Below are positions 14,825 to 23,717 of a stretch of 64,000 bases of DNA, piece after piece. Position numbers and translations under genes: made by a program. Source of the DNA: Pseudomonas sp. HS6. GTDB lineage: Bacteria > Pseudomonadota > Gammaproteobacteria > Pseudomonadales > Pseudomonadaceae. The stretch lies in contig NZ_CP067412.1 of assembly GCF_023375815.1 (NCBI RefSeq), positions 2,480,001 through 2,544,000 on the forward strand, given 5' to 3'. The first letter of the stretch is position 1. Every line of letters begins with the position of its first letter. The notes under the pieces are model-generated. The model was given only the letters and a program-made list of their open reading frames with translations. It searched no databases and was not told the origin of the DNA.

Positions 14825-14960
14825 GTGGTTACCCCTACTGAATGTGTGTCATGGAAACTATAAGCCATCACTTTGATATCATTCCAGATCTTTTTAGTGT
14901 TTGGATCCAAGGCGAAAAAGTCATTGCGCCAGGTTTGGGTGACAATTCGAAGCCCGGTTA

Positions 14961-15998
14961 TCAGGTCACACCCTGACGACTCTCCCGGCGTGACTCCAGC
15001 AAATGCATCATCACCCCGGCATAAACCGTCACCAGAATGAACAACCCCATCCGCACCGCGAAGGCGGTGTAGACGTCCTTGCCCGCCGCGCTGTCCTCCA
15101 CCGATTGCCCGAGCAGGATGATCATGGTGATCAGCGTATTGAGCCAGAACCCCGGCGTGAGCTGCGTCGGGTGCAACCGATAGAGTTTGCGCGCCACCAA
15201 TAGCCCGAACAGCAGCATCCACAGAAAGAACATCCACAGGTGCACGAACAGGCTCAACGCACACCAGAACAGCACTGCCAGCAGCCCGCCCAATAAAGTC
15301 GAGCCGAGCAGTTCACGCCCGGCATGGTGGGTGCGGGTGGTAGTGCTCTGCTGGCCGAGGCTGACGGCTTTGAGGATGATCGGCAGGTAGCTGGCCGGGT
15401 CGATCAACACCAGCAGGAAGGTCGGTAGTACGATCAATGTTGCGCGCAACGCCACGCGAGGCACGTCTTCGGCGGGCAGGGCGGGAGCGGGTGGTGGCGC
15501 GGGGCTGTTAGCCGGTTCCGGGAACAGGGCGTGGCTCAGACCGACGATGACGACGGCCAGCAGCAGGCCTTTGACCAGTGCGCCGATCACCGCCATGGCC
15601 AGCTCGAACGAGGCGAAACCGGCGGCGGAGATCATGGTCATGCCGATCACCAGGAACGTCATGATCAGCACGTTGCCACCGCGCAAGCCGTAGGTGAACA
15701 CCAGAAACAGACCGACACCGATCAGCAGCACGCCGCACACCGGGTAATAACGCAGCAATGGCACCAGCAACAGGCCGAGGCTGGTGGTGAACGCGGCGAC
15801 CAATGTCAGCACCAGCGCCATTTTCACCGGCAACGGCCGAGGCATGCTGGCCAGCAGCAACACCGCGAGTACCGGCGACAGAAACGACAGCGGCAACGCG
15901 AGGCCGTAACTGGCTGCGGTGCACAACGCGGTGCCACAGGCCAGGCGCAAGGCCCGTTGTGCCGGGATGCTGCGTTCAATAGGCCGCTCAGTAGGCAT
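14961..15998 (-). CDS. DUF2955/FUSC-like inner-membrane efflux protein
   Basis: 345 residues with two blocks of hydrophobic segments (about residues 15-160 and 190-330) separated by a Pro-rich loop (SPAPPPAPALP). This duplicated layout is that of DUF2955/FUSC-type aromatic-acid exporters. Its start overlaps the end of the HlyD-family gene by 11 bp, so inner-membrane pump, adaptor and outer-membrane channel form one operon. It should be the substrate-handling part of the tripartite system. Substrate unknown; aromatic acids or fusaric-acid-like compounds are known for relatives. Confidence 0.82.
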   Translation of the reverse strand: MPTERPIERSIPAQRALRLACGTALCTAASYGLALPLSFLSPVLAVLLLASMPRPLPVKMALVLTLVAAFTTSLGLLLVPLLRYYPVCGVLLIGVGLFLVFTYGLRGGNVLIMTFLVIGMTMISAAGFASFELAMAVIGALVKGLLLAVVIVGLSHALFPEPANSPAPPPAPALPAEDVPRVALRATLIVLPTFLLVLIDPASYLPIILKAVSLGQQSTTTRTHHAGRELLGSTLLGGLLAVLFWCALSLFVHLWMFFLWMLLFGLLVARKLYRLHPTQLTPGFWLNTLITMIILLGQSVEDSAAGKDVYTAFAVRMGLFILVTVYAGVMMHLLESRRESRQGVT

Positions 15999-17085
15999 AG
16001 CTCAGCCAGCTCATCAACCAGACAAACACCCGGCCCAGCGGATTGAGCAGACTGCCTTCGCTGGGAAACGCCATGACTTCCGCCTGCCCGCCGGCACGAA
16101 TCGAACGACTCTCGAACAGACGCTTTTTCGCCTCTTCGCTGAACTCAACGATCACCGGAAACCGCTGCGCCGGACGGAGCCAGTCGCGGCTGTTCTGGAT
16201 CGTCGGCAGGGTGCCGGGCGGCGGCGTCTGGCCGACGCTGACGCCATAGCCGACGCTGCGCACCCGGCCATCGAGCACTTCGCCGGGCAGGGCGTCGAGG
16301 ATGATCGACACCGGCGTGCCGGGCTTGATCCGGCCGAGGTTGTTTTCGGTAAGGTCGGCGCTGACCCACACGTCCTGGATCGTGATCAGCGTCATCACCG
16401 GACTGCCGGCAGCGGCGAACTGGCCGACGTCGGTGCGCAGGTCGGTAATCAGACCCGCCGAACGGGCACCGATGCGGGTGTTGGCGAGATCCAGCTCCGC
16501 CTTGGCCAATGTGGCGGCGGCACTGAGCAATTTGGCGTTGGTGTCGGTATTGCCGCCTTCCTGCTCCTGCGCTCGCACTACTTCCGCCCGGGCGGCCGCC
16601 ACCTGGCTGACGGCGGCTTCGCGGTTGGCCCGAGAGACTTCCAGAAGTCGTACGGACACAGTGCCGGAGTCCTGTTTGTACAAGCCTTCGAGCCGTTGAT
16701 TGTCCTGCCGCGCCTTGAGTTCGTTGGCCTGCGCCGCGCGCAATGACGCTTGCGCCGAAGCAATGCCGGCGGTGCTGGCGCCGACGGTGCGACGGGTGTT
16801 TTCCAGATCGGCGCGGGCTCGGTCGACCGCGATTTGCAGGGGCTGCGGATCAAGTTCGAAGAGAATGTCACCGGCCTGCACATCCTGATTGTTGCGCACG
16901 TTGACCTTGATCACCCGGCCCGCGACTTCCGAGGCCACCGGGATCACGAACGCGCCGACCCTCGCTTGCTGGGTGTACGGCGTGATTCGGTCGGCCAGCA
17001 GATACCAGATCAGGCTCAGCACGATCACCAGCAGCACCCAGCGGATGCCTTTTTTCGTCGGATCCGGCGGCGCTTCATCACTCAT
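15988..17085 (-). CDS. HlyD family membrane fusion protein (EmrA-like)
   Basis: 365 residues. An N-terminal membrane anchor (WVLLVIVLSLIWYLLADRI) is followed by a lipoyl half (GRVIKVNVRNNQDVQAGDIL), a long alpha-helical hairpin (about residues 85-200) and the second lipoyl and beta-barrel parts (RSAGLITDLRTDVGQFAAAG). This is the periplasmic adaptor of a tripartite efflux pump. It overlaps both neighbours, the NodT-family gene by 8 bp and the DUF2955 gene by 11 bp, which implies translational coupling. Confidence 0.92.
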   Translation of the reverse strand: MSDEAPPDPTKKGIRWVLLVIVLSLIWYLLADRITPYTQQARVGAFVIPVASEVAGRVIKVNVRNNQDVQAGDILFELDPQPLQIAVDRARADLENTRRTVGASTAGIASAQASLRAAQANELKARQDNQRLEGLYKQDSGTVSVRLLEVSRANREAAVSQVAAARAEVVRAQEQEGGNTDTNAKLLSAAATLAKAELDLANTRIGARSAGLITDLRTDVGQFAAAGSPVMTLITIQDVWVSADLTENNLGRIKPGTPVSIILDALPGEVLDGRVRSVGYGVSVGQTPPPGTLPTIQNSRDWLRPAQRFPVIVEFSEEAKKRLFESRSIRAGGQAEVMAFPSEGSLLNPLGRVFVWLMSWLSYAY

Positions 17086-18631
17086 GGCGGTCTACCTGCG
17101 AGGGCATCGGATAAGTCGGTTGTGGCGGCGGGGCGCTCAGCAGATCGCCCCAATCGGTGCGCTGCTGCATTTGCTGTCGGGTCGGTTGATCGATCTGCGG
17201 CCCGGTGCTTTGCCAGCCGCCTCCGAGAGACTTGTACAGCGCGATCAGATTGCTCACGGCGTTGCTGCGGCTGACCAGATAGTTGTCCTGCAACTCCAGC
17301 AGCGCGCGTTGCGCATCGAGCACCCGCTGAAAATCCGAATAGCCTTCGCGATATTGGGTGTTGGCCAACACCAGCGAACGCCGCGCGGCCGCTTCGGCTT
17401 CACCGAGAATCCGTTCGCCTTCCAGCGCTTTGGTCAGGCCGCTGGCGGCGTCGTCGGCCTCGCGGGCAGCTTGGCGGACTTTGTCCCGGTAGGCTTCGAT
17501 CAGTTGCTGAAGACGCGCATCCTGCACGCGGATGTTGTTGTGGATGCGACCGTAATCGAACAGGTTCCAGCGCAGGCTCGGGCCGCCGATCAGGTCGAGG
17601 CTGCGCGGCGTGGCGCCGAGGGAATCGCTGGACCAGACGATGCTGCCGAGCAAGGTCAGCGACGGATACAGGTCGGTTTCCGCCACGCCGACCAGCGCCG
17701 ATTGCGCGGCAACGTTGAGTTCCGCTGCGCGCACATCGGGGCGGCGCAACAGCAGGTTGGCCGGGACATCCTGCAACACGGCGCGATCCAGCAGCGGGAT
17801 CAGCCCGGTTTGCTCCGTGAGCATCGTTGCGCCACCGGGCGGCTGGCCGACCAGCACCGCCAGCGCGTTGCGGGTGCGCAGCAATTGGTCTTCGAACACC
17901 GGGATAGTGCTGAGCGTGCCGAGGTATTGGGTCCTGGCCTGTTGCAGGTCGAGTTCGGCAGTCTGGCCGCTGCGGAAGAGTTTTTCGGTGATTTCGAAAT
18001 TGCGCTTTTGCTGGACGGCGTTTTCCCGGGCGACCCGCAGCCGGGCTTCGGTGGTGCGCAGGGAGAAATAGGTGTCGGCGACTTGGGCGCGCAACAGCAC
18101 GAGAGCGTCTTCGTAGTTGGCCTGAGCGGCGAAGTAGCTGGCGTCAGCGGACTCGATGGCGCGGCTGAAGCGACCCCAGAAATCCAGCTCCCAGCCGACA
18201 TCGAACGCAGCGCTGTGCTGCCAGAAGTGCAGATCCTGCGGGTTGTTGCCGCCGGACTGGTGGCGGTCGATGTACAGGCTGTCGGCGCTGGCCTGTTGCA
18301 GCTGCGGATAACGGCCGCTGTCGGCAATGCCCAGTTGCGCCCGGGCTTCCAGGACCCGCAGGCCGGCGATTTTCAGGCTGCTGTTGTGGGCTTCGGCTTC
18401 GCTGATCAAAAGGTCGAGGGTCGGATCGGCAAACACCTGCCACCACTGGCGCAGATCCGGCACCGCGCCGCGCTCGCTGGCCTGTTCCAGCGCCGGGCTG
18501 TGCCACTGCTTGCTCCAGGCTTCGGCCGGCGGCTGAAAGTCCGGGCCCAGACGCAGGCATCCGCCGAGGCTCAAAGCCGCAAACAGCAGCAGAGGGCCGG
18601 GTCGGGTCAGCAGGGCTGTCGTTTCAGGCAT
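17078..18631 (-). CDS. NodT family outer membrane efflux lipoprotein
   Basis: 517 residues with a lipoprotein signal (LLLFAALSLGGC, Cys lipobox) and two OEP repeats forming the TolC-like channel; typical motifs are SYFAAQANYEDALVLLRAQV and YREGYSDFQRVLDAQRALLEL. It is the first gene of the operon, followed by the adaptor and the DUF2955 pump. The C-terminal tail is rich in Gln and Pro. Divergent from the small membrane protein at 18763. Together these genes form a complete envelope-spanning export system. Confidence 0.93.
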   Translation of the reverse strand: MPETTALLTRPGPLLLFAALSLGGCLRLGPDFQPPAEAWSKQWHSPALEQASERGAVPDLRQWWQVFADPTLDLLISEAEAHNSSLKIAGLRVLEARAQLGIADSGRYPQLQQASADSLYIDRHQSGGNNPQDLHFWQHSAAFDVGWELDFWGRFSRAIESADASYFAAQANYEDALVLLRAQVADTYFSLRTTEARLRVARENAVQQKRNFEITEKLFRSGQTAELDLQQARTQYLGTLSTIPVFEDQLLRTRNALAVLVGQPPGGATMLTEQTGLIPLLDRAVLQDVPANLLLRRPDVRAAELNVAAQSALVGVAETDLYPSLTLLGSIVWSSDSLGATPRSLDLIGGPSLRWNLFDYGRIHNNIRVQDARLQQLIEAYRDKVRQAAREADDAASGLTKALEGERILGEAEAAARRSLVLANTQYREGYSDFQRVLDAQRALLELQDNYLVSRSNAVSNLIALYKSLGGGWQSTGPQIDQPTRQQMQQRTDWGDLLSAPPPQPTYPMPSQVDRHE

Positions 18632-18762
18632 ACCGTTTGGCCCCAGCGGGGAATTTCACTGGAGCATAGACGGCAGATCACGGGTTGATGGGGCCAATCA
18701 ACTGCTACGCTTTTGCTGGCGACGCCAACCGATCCGCGCCCCTGACGAAAAGGTAGGAAACC

Positions 18763-19278
18763 ATGGACACTCCTCAAGATCCGGTTGCACCCACCAGCGC
18801 TACCTGGCGTTTCAAGGTTGGCGTGGCGATTATCTGCCTGATGCTCGGTTCATGGCTGATGGTGCCAATTGCTGCGGCACTCGGTGTGCCCGGCTCGAAA
18901 GTCGCGGCGCTGACCGGTGTGCTGTTCATCAGCAACAAGGTGCTGTTGCTGCTGGTGATCGCGGTGATGGGCAAGGCCGGCTTCGCCGAACTCAAGCGCA
19001 CCATCGGCCGGCATGTCTCGGGGATGATTCCGACGCCGGTGGCGGAAGTCTCGCCGATGCGGCATCGGGTGGGCGTGGTGATGTTTTGCCTGCCGCTGCT
19101 CAGCGCTTTTCTGGAACCTTACTTCGACAACTTCTGGCCAGGCCTGCGGCCCAATCTGTGGCAGATGCAGTTGCTCGGTGACCTGATGTTCATCGGTAGT
19201 TTCTTTGTGCTGGGCAGCAATTTCTGGGAGAAGGCCCACGCGCTGTTCGTGCGCAAGGCGCGGGTGGTGACGGATTGA
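18763..19278 (+). CDS. Transporter suffix domain-containing membrane protein
   Basis: 171 residues with four hydrophobic segments (about residues 20-40, 48-68, 105-122 and 138-156) and the motif FWPGLRPNLWQMQLLGDLMFIGSFFVLG. The family is known as a stand-alone protein and as a suffix on some RND transporters, hence its name; the biochemical role is unknown. ATG 18763 follows an AAGGTAGGAAACC ribosome binding site. It is divergent from the efflux operon, which may be relevant. Confidence 0.75.
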   Translation: MDTPQDPVAPTSATWRFKVGVAIICLMLGSWLMVPIAAALGVPGSKVAALTGVLFISNKVLLLLVIAVMGKAGFAELKRTIGRHVSGMIPTPVAEVSPMRHRVGVVMFCLPLLSAFLEPYFDNFWPGLRPNLWQMQLLGDLMFIGSFFVLGSNFWEKAHALFVRKARVVTD

Positions 19279-19281
19279 AGA

Positions 19282-19300
19282 CAGGGGGCAATGCCCCCTG
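19282..19300. terminator. Hairpin after the transporter suffix gene
   Basis: CAGGGGG (19282-19288) pairs with CCCCCTG (19294-19300) around CAATG. It lies between the plus-strand gene ending at 19278 and the small minus-strand ORF ending at 19303. There is no U tract, so it may be a transcript-end stabiliser instead of an intrinsic terminator. Confidence 0.55.
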
Positions 19301-19302
19301 AA

Positions 19303-19371
19303 TCACGCGTGCCCCAGGGCTACCGCAAACGACACGACGATCATGCACGCAAACGCAAAATTGAGATTCAT
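19303..19371 (-). CDS. Possible 22-residue hydrophobic membrane peptide
   Basis: A 23-codon ORF begins MNLNFAFACMIVVSFAVA and ends shortly after, forming one transmembrane helix. AGGA lies about 9 bases before the ATG, and a GC-rich hairpin follows the stop. Pseudomonads carry several such single-helix peptides, usually missed by annotation. With only 22 residues, chance cannot be excluded. Confidence 0.4.
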   Translation of the reverse strand: MNLNFAFACMIVVSFAVALGHA

Positions 19372-19548
19372 GGGTGTTCATCCTGGGCCTTATTAAAGTG
19401 GTGCCATTGTGAACAGGCCGGATGCAAAGAAAAAATTCGGCTTCATGATTTCAATGATCGAAACAATTGATACCAGCCGGTTTGTGTTTGGCCGAGGCTT
19501 TGGTTAGTCTCGCCAAACCTGCAAATACAAGCACAAACAGGCATAACC

Positions 19549-20334
19549 ATGCACGATCATTCCGCTTCCGAGCTTCCTTCCTTACGCCGGCAGAAAATCC
19601 TCCTGATCCTCGAACGTGACGGCAAGGTCATGGCGTCCGAGTTGAGCCAGCATTTTGCGGTGTCTGAAGACACCATCCGCCGCGATCTGGCCGAGCTGGA
19701 CAACGCCGGGTTGGTGCAGCGGGTGCACGGCGGGGCGCTGCCGCGACCGAAGGACACCGGCAAGGATTACTTCACGCGGATCAGTGAAACCGACGAGGTG
19801 AAAACCAGCCTCGCGCAACTCGCGGCAGGGCGGGTGAAGGATGGCCAGATCGTGCTGTTCGATTCCGGCACCACCACCTTGCAGATCGCCCGTTCGTTGC
19901 CCTCGGATATTTCGATCACCGCCGTGACCACCTCACCGATGACGGCGATCACGCTGGCGGAATACAAGGGCATCAAAGTGATTCTGGCGGGCGGCCAGCT
20001 CAATCTCGCAACGATGTCGGTCAGTGGTCACGAAACGGTGCGACTGCTGCAAAGTATCAAGGCGGATGTGTTGTTTACCGGGGTGTGCGCGATTCATCCG
20101 GAAGTGGGCCTGAGCTCGCTGTATTTCGATGAAGTGCCGGTGAAACAGGCGTTGTTCGACAGTGCTGCGCAGGTGATTGCCGTGACCACGGCGGACAAGC
20201 TCGGGGCGGTGGAGCCGTTTGTGGTGGCGCCGTGCAGCCGGGTGCATACGTTGATCACCGAGCGGCATCTGGCGTCGGGCAATGCCGAGGATTATCGGCG
20301 GTTGGGGATTGAGGTCGAACAGCTGCAGGATTGA
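19549..20334 (+). CDS. DeoR/GlpR family transcriptional regulator
   Basis: 261 residues with an N-terminal winged helix-turn-helix (about residues 10-65; RRQKILLILERDGKVMASEL and VSEDTIRRDLAEL) and the C-terminal DeoR sensor domain (about residues 80-240) that binds a sugar phosphate in characterised members; FDSGTTTLQIARSLP and GGQLNLATMSVSGHE are family motifs. It stands alone, convergent with the second PuuB-type gene, from which a REP pair separates it. The regulated genes are not apparent here. The AT-rich 177 bp upstream should contain its own promoter. Confidence 0.9.
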   Translation: MHDHSASELPSLRRQKILLILERDGKVMASELSQHFAVSEDTIRRDLAELDNAGLVQRVHGGALPRPKDTGKDYFTRISETDEVKTSLAQLAAGRVKDGQIVLFDSGTTTLQIARSLPSDISITAVTTSPMTAITLAEYKGIKVILAGGQLNLATMSVSGHETVRLLQSIKADVLFTGVCAIHPEVGLSSLYFDEVPVKQALFDSAAQVIAVTTADKLGAVEPFVVAPCSRVHTLITERHLASGNAEDYRRLGIEVEQLQD

Positions 20335-20356
20335 GATTTTGTGGTGAGGTCAAAGG

Positions 20357-20454
20357 CCTCTTCGCGAGCAAGCTCGCTCCCACAGTGTCCGAGGCGTACT
20401 CAAAAATCAAGTACACCCACAAATCCTGTGGGAGCGGGCTTGCCCGCGAAGAGG
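20357..20454. repeat. Paired REP element (inverted)
   Basis: CCTCTTCGCG (20357-20366) mirrors CGCGAAGAGG (20445-20454), and CTCCCACAG (20377-20385) mirrors CTGTGGGAG (20426-20434). The two units include the GGGAGCGGGCTTGCCCGCGAA core common in pseudomonads. It separates the convergent DeoR and PuuB-type genes. Confidence 0.88.
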
Positions 20455-20498
20455 ACAGTCGATCCAATGCATAAACCGGCATGCGGCTGAGGGATTAA

Positions 20499-21782
20499 TC
20501 AGCGCAGTTTTTCGAGCATCTGGTAGTACCACATACCGGCGGCCAGCATCGGATTCCCCAGCAGATCCCCCATCGGCACGCGAATGTGCGAGCACGCGGC
20601 AAACGTGTCGAACTGCTGCATCTGCCCGGTGATCGCCCGGCTCATGATTTCGCCCATGATGTGGGTCGTGGCGATGCCGTGGCCGGAGTAGCCCTGGCAA
20701 TACCAGACGTTGTCCGAGAGCTTGCCCAGTTGCGGGATGCGGTTGATGACGATGCCCATCGCGCAGCTCCACTGGTAATCGATCTTCACCCCTTTGAGCG
20801 CCGGGAAGGTCTGTTCGATGCACGGCCGCAGTTCGCCGGCGATGTCCCGTGAGTCCTTGCCGCTGTAATTCGCGCCGCCGCCGAACAGCAGGCGGCCGTC
20901 GGCGGTGAGGCGGTAGTAATCGAGGACGAAGCGGCAGTCGTAGACGGCGAGGTCTTCAGGGTTGATCTGCTTTGCCAGATCACCCAGCGGTTCGGTGGTG
21001 ACGATGCCGCCCATGGCCGGGAAAATTTTGCCCTTGAGCTGGCCCGGTTCGAGCTTGTGGTAGACGTCGCCGGCCAGCAGCACCTGATTGGCGTCGATCT
21101 GGCCATGGGCCGTGCGAACACCCGGGCTGTCACCGTGAATGATCTCCAGCACTTCGCTGTTTTCGAAGATCAGTGCGCCGAGGCTTTCCGCCGCTCGCGC
21201 TTCACCGATGCACAGGTTGAGCGGGTGCAGGTGCATGTTGCGGGTGTTCTTGATCGCGCCGTGATAGAGGTCGCTTTGCAGCAGATCACGCACTTGGCTG
21301 CGGTCGAGCAGGCTGACTTCATCACTCATTCCGCGACGCACGGCTTCGTCGTAATCGCTGCGCAAACCGGCCATGTGGCTCGGCTTGTAGGCGGCGTGCA
21401 AGTGGCCGTGCTTGAGGTCGCAATCGATCGCGTATTTCTCGACCCGTTGTTTGATGATTTCATGGCCGCGCCAGCGCAGGTGCCAGATGAAATCGTCGAC
21501 TTCGTCACCCAGCGTATTGCGCATCTGTTTGCGCATCGCACCGTCACCGGAGAGGCTGCCGGTGACCTGACCGCCATTGCGCCCGGTGGCGCCCCAGCCG
21601 ATCTTGTGGCTTTCGACGATGGCGACTTTCAGGCCTTTTTCGGCCAGTTCCACGGCGGTGGCGACACCGGTGAAACCGCCGCCGATGATCACCACATCGA
21701 CCTTGTGTCGGCCTTGCAGGGACGGGTAGTCGGTTTCTCGGCTGAGGGTCGCGGTGTAGTAGGAATTGCTGCGTTCAGTCAT
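20499..21782 (-). CDS. FAD-dependent gamma-glutamylputrescine oxidoreductase, second copy (PuuB/OrdL type)
   Basis: 427 residues, the same length and plan as the enzyme at 5635: FAD motif VDVVIIGGGFTGVATAVELAEKG, GATGRNGGQ, and C-terminal YCQGYSGHGIATTHIMGE. ATG 21782 is preferred over the upstream in-frame GTG at 21812 because it aligns with the paralogue. It lies downstream of a second glutamine-synthetase-like gene, with a perfect inverted REP pair between them. The two proteins differ widely, so this is an old paralogue pair, perhaps for another amine. No dehydrogenase or hydrolase accompanies this pair. Confidence 0.88.
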   Translation of the reverse strand: MTERSNSYYTATLSRETDYPSLQGRHKVDVVIIGGGFTGVATAVELAEKGLKVAIVESHKIGWGATGRNGGQVTGSLSGDGAMRKQMRNTLGDEVDDFIWHLRWRGHEIIKQRVEKYAIDCDLKHGHLHAAYKPSHMAGLRSDYDEAVRRGMSDEVSLLDRSQVRDLLQSDLYHGAIKNTRNMHLHPLNLCIGEARAAESLGALIFENSEVLEIIHGDSPGVRTAHGQIDANQVLLAGDVYHKLEPGQLKGKIFPAMGGIVTTEPLGDLAKQINPEDLAVYDCRFVLDYYRLTADGRLLFGGGANYSGKDSRDIAGELRPCIEQTFPALKGVKIDYQWSCAMGIVINRIPQLGKLSDNVWYCQGYSGHGIATTHIMGEIMSRAITGQMQQFDTFAACSHIRVPMGDLLGNPMLAAGMWYYQMLEKLR

Positions 21783-21818
21783 GTCAGTGTCCAGATTCGG
21801 GAGTCGGTGCACGGACCC

Positions 21819-21908
21819 TGTGGGAGCTGGCTTGCCAGCGATAGCGGAGGATCAGTCACCAAAAATGCTAGATGTGCTGACGCCATCGCTGGCAAGCCAG
21901 CTCCCACA
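21819..21908. repeat. Paired REP element, 24-bp perfect inverted arms
   Basis: Arms 21819-21842 (starting TGTGGGAGCTGGCTTGCCAG) and 21885-21908 are perfect inverted repeats. In RNA they would form a long hairpin. The element lies between two same-strand genes of one likely transcript and may lower expression of the distal PuuB-type gene. Confidence 0.9.
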
Positions 21909-21932
21909 AGGGTTAGTAGTGAATGTTCAGGA

Positions 21933-23297
21933 TCAGGCTTCGGTCAGATACCAGCGCCAGTCCTGCTCACCCACTTCGGCCATGAACTGCCGGTATTCCG
22001 CACGTTTCACCGCCAGATAAACCCCAAGAAATTCCTGTCCCAACGCATCCCGCGCCCACACCGATTTTTCCAGCGCCGTGAGCGATGTCAGCCAGTCAGT
22101 CGGCAGCAGTTCTTTCGCCTGCGCATAGCCGTTGCCTTGCACCGGTTCGCCCGGATCAATCTCTTCTTTTATCCCGCGATGAATACCGGCAAGGATCGCC
22201 GCCGCTGCCAGATACGGGTTGGCATCCGCGCCGCAGATGCGGTGTTCGATGTGCCGGGTGTTGGCCGGGCCACCGGGCACGCGCAGGCTGACAGTGCGGT
22301 TGTCGACGCCCCAGGTCGGCGCCAATGGCGCATAACTGTTGGCCTGAAAGCGGCGGTAAGAGTTGGCGTTCGGGCAGAACAGCAGCAGCGAATCGAGCAA
22401 TGAGGCGAGCATCCCGCCAATCGCCGTGCGCAATAGCGGCGTGCCGGCCGGGTCTTCGGAGGCAAACAGATTGCACCCCTCGGCATCGGCGAGGCTGACG
22501 TGCATGTGCATGCCGGTGCCGGCCAGGTGATCGAACGGCTTGGCCATGAACGTCGCCTGCATCCCGTGCTTGTGCGCCACGGCTTTGACCAATCGTTTGT
22601 AGCGCACGGCCTGATCCATCGCCTCGAGTGCATCGCCGTGTTCGAGGGTGATTTCCACCTGGCCCGGCGCGTATTCCGAAATCGCCGTGCGCGCCGGAAT
22701 GCCGTGCAGTTTGCAGGCGCTGTAAAGGTCGGCGAGGAACGGTTCGATCTGTTCCAGCTCACGCAAACCGTAGACCTGTGTGTGCCTCGGTCGACCGCCG
22801 TCGGCATCCAGCGCCGGTTGCGGACGACCGTTGTGATCGCGTTTGGCGTCGAGCAGATAGAACTCCAGCTCGCAGGCCATCACCGGGTGGTAACCCTCGG
22901 CTTTCAAGCGGTCGATGACCTTGATCAACAGATGACGCGGGTCGGCAATGCTCGCCGGCATGCCTTGTTCCGGGTGCATGCTGACCTGCACCGCAGCGGT
23001 CGGAATCTGCCGCCACGGCAGGCGCACCAGACTGCCTTCCAGCGGGTAGGCGCGGCAGTCGATATCGCCGACGTCCCACACCAGACCGGAGTTTTCCACG
23101 TCTTCGCCGTGCACGGTCAGACCAAGGATGGTACTCGGCAGCGGGCGACCACTTTCGTAGACGGCGAGCAGTTCTTCGCGGTGCAACAGCTTGCCGCGTG
23201 GCACACCGTTGGCGTCGAGGATGAACAGCTCGATCATGTCGATGTCGGGGTTTTGATCGAGAAAATGACGGGCGTCTTCAATGGCTGCGAATTTCAT
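21933..23297 (-). CDS. Gamma-glutamylpolyamine synthetase, second copy (PuuA type)
   Basis: 454 residues of the glutamine synthetase family. Key motifs are MACELEFYLLDAKRD for metal binding, GTGMHMHVSLADAEG in the catalytic part and NSYRRFQANSYAPLAPTWGVDNR near the ATP site. ATG 23297 is preferred to the TTG two codons earlier. It is one of two such ligases in the window; the other, at 2330, is only distantly similar in its N-terminal part. With the adjacent oxidase it makes a second amine glutamylation and oxidation module. Substrate is unknown. Confidence 0.88.
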   Translation of the reverse strand: MKFAAIEDARHFLDQNPDIDMIELFILDANGVPRGKLLHREELLAVYESGRPLPSTILGLTVHGEDVENSGLVWDVGDIDCRAYPLEGSLVRLPWRQIPTAAVQVSMHPEQGMPASIADPRHLLIKVIDRLKAEGYHPVMACELEFYLLDAKRDHNGRPQPALDADGGRPRHTQVYGLRELEQIEPFLADLYSACKLHGIPARTAISEYAPGQVEITLEHGDALEAMDQAVRYKRLVKAVAHKHGMQATFMAKPFDHLAGTGMHMHVSLADAEGCNLFASEDPAGTPLLRTAIGGMLASLLDSLLLFCPNANSYRRFQANSYAPLAPTWGVDNRTVSLRVPGGPANTRHIEHRICGADANPYLAAAAILAGIHRGIKEEIDPGEPVQGNGYAQAKELLPTDWLTSLTALEKSVWARDALGQEFLGVYLAVKRAEYRQFMAEVGEQDWRWYLTEA

Positions 23298-23717
23298 AAT
23301 CAATCACTCACGATGGCGCCGCACAGGCGCGCAGATTCGGGCCGGACGCAGCTCGGCAAAAGGCGCGGGCGTCCTGGCAGGGATATCGAAAAGAAGGGGG
23401 CTGTCGCGATGTTTACCGGCGCGATCAGACGGGCAGGCAGATATCCGGCGGGCGTGCGGAGTGACGCAACTTGGAGCGGCTCAGGGCCATGGGGAGATTG
23501 ACGATGCGATTCATGCGCGGCCCCTGTGAAGGAGGGCGCACAGTGCAGAGACGTTCAACGATTCTGATTGTTGTAGTGACGTGCTCATGACGCGTGTTTC
23601 CGTTGGCGGAAAACGTCGGCGGCGGGAGTGTCCCGCCATGCCGGTGTGACTGGATAGTAAGGGGGAACTCCCGGATAAGTAAACGCCTGATTCCGAAGGG
23701 CATGGCAAGCGCCCGGA
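23298..23717. other. No gene seen; promoter of second PuuA-type gene and end of chrA
   Basis: About 420 bp without a supported ORF. On the minus strand it lies after chrA and before the second puuA-like gene. Two small hairpins are visible: TTTCCG-TTGG-CGGAAA (23597-23612) and GGCGGGA-GTG-TCCCGCC (23621-23637), which could end the chrA transcript. ORFs listed by frame here are extensions of chrA shadows. Confidence 0.5.

Noticed and set aside
16889..18688. 599-residue plus-strand ORF opposite the NodT/HlyD genes
   Set aside because: Antisense shadow of high-GC coding sequence; the minus strand encodes a complete tripartite efflux operon.
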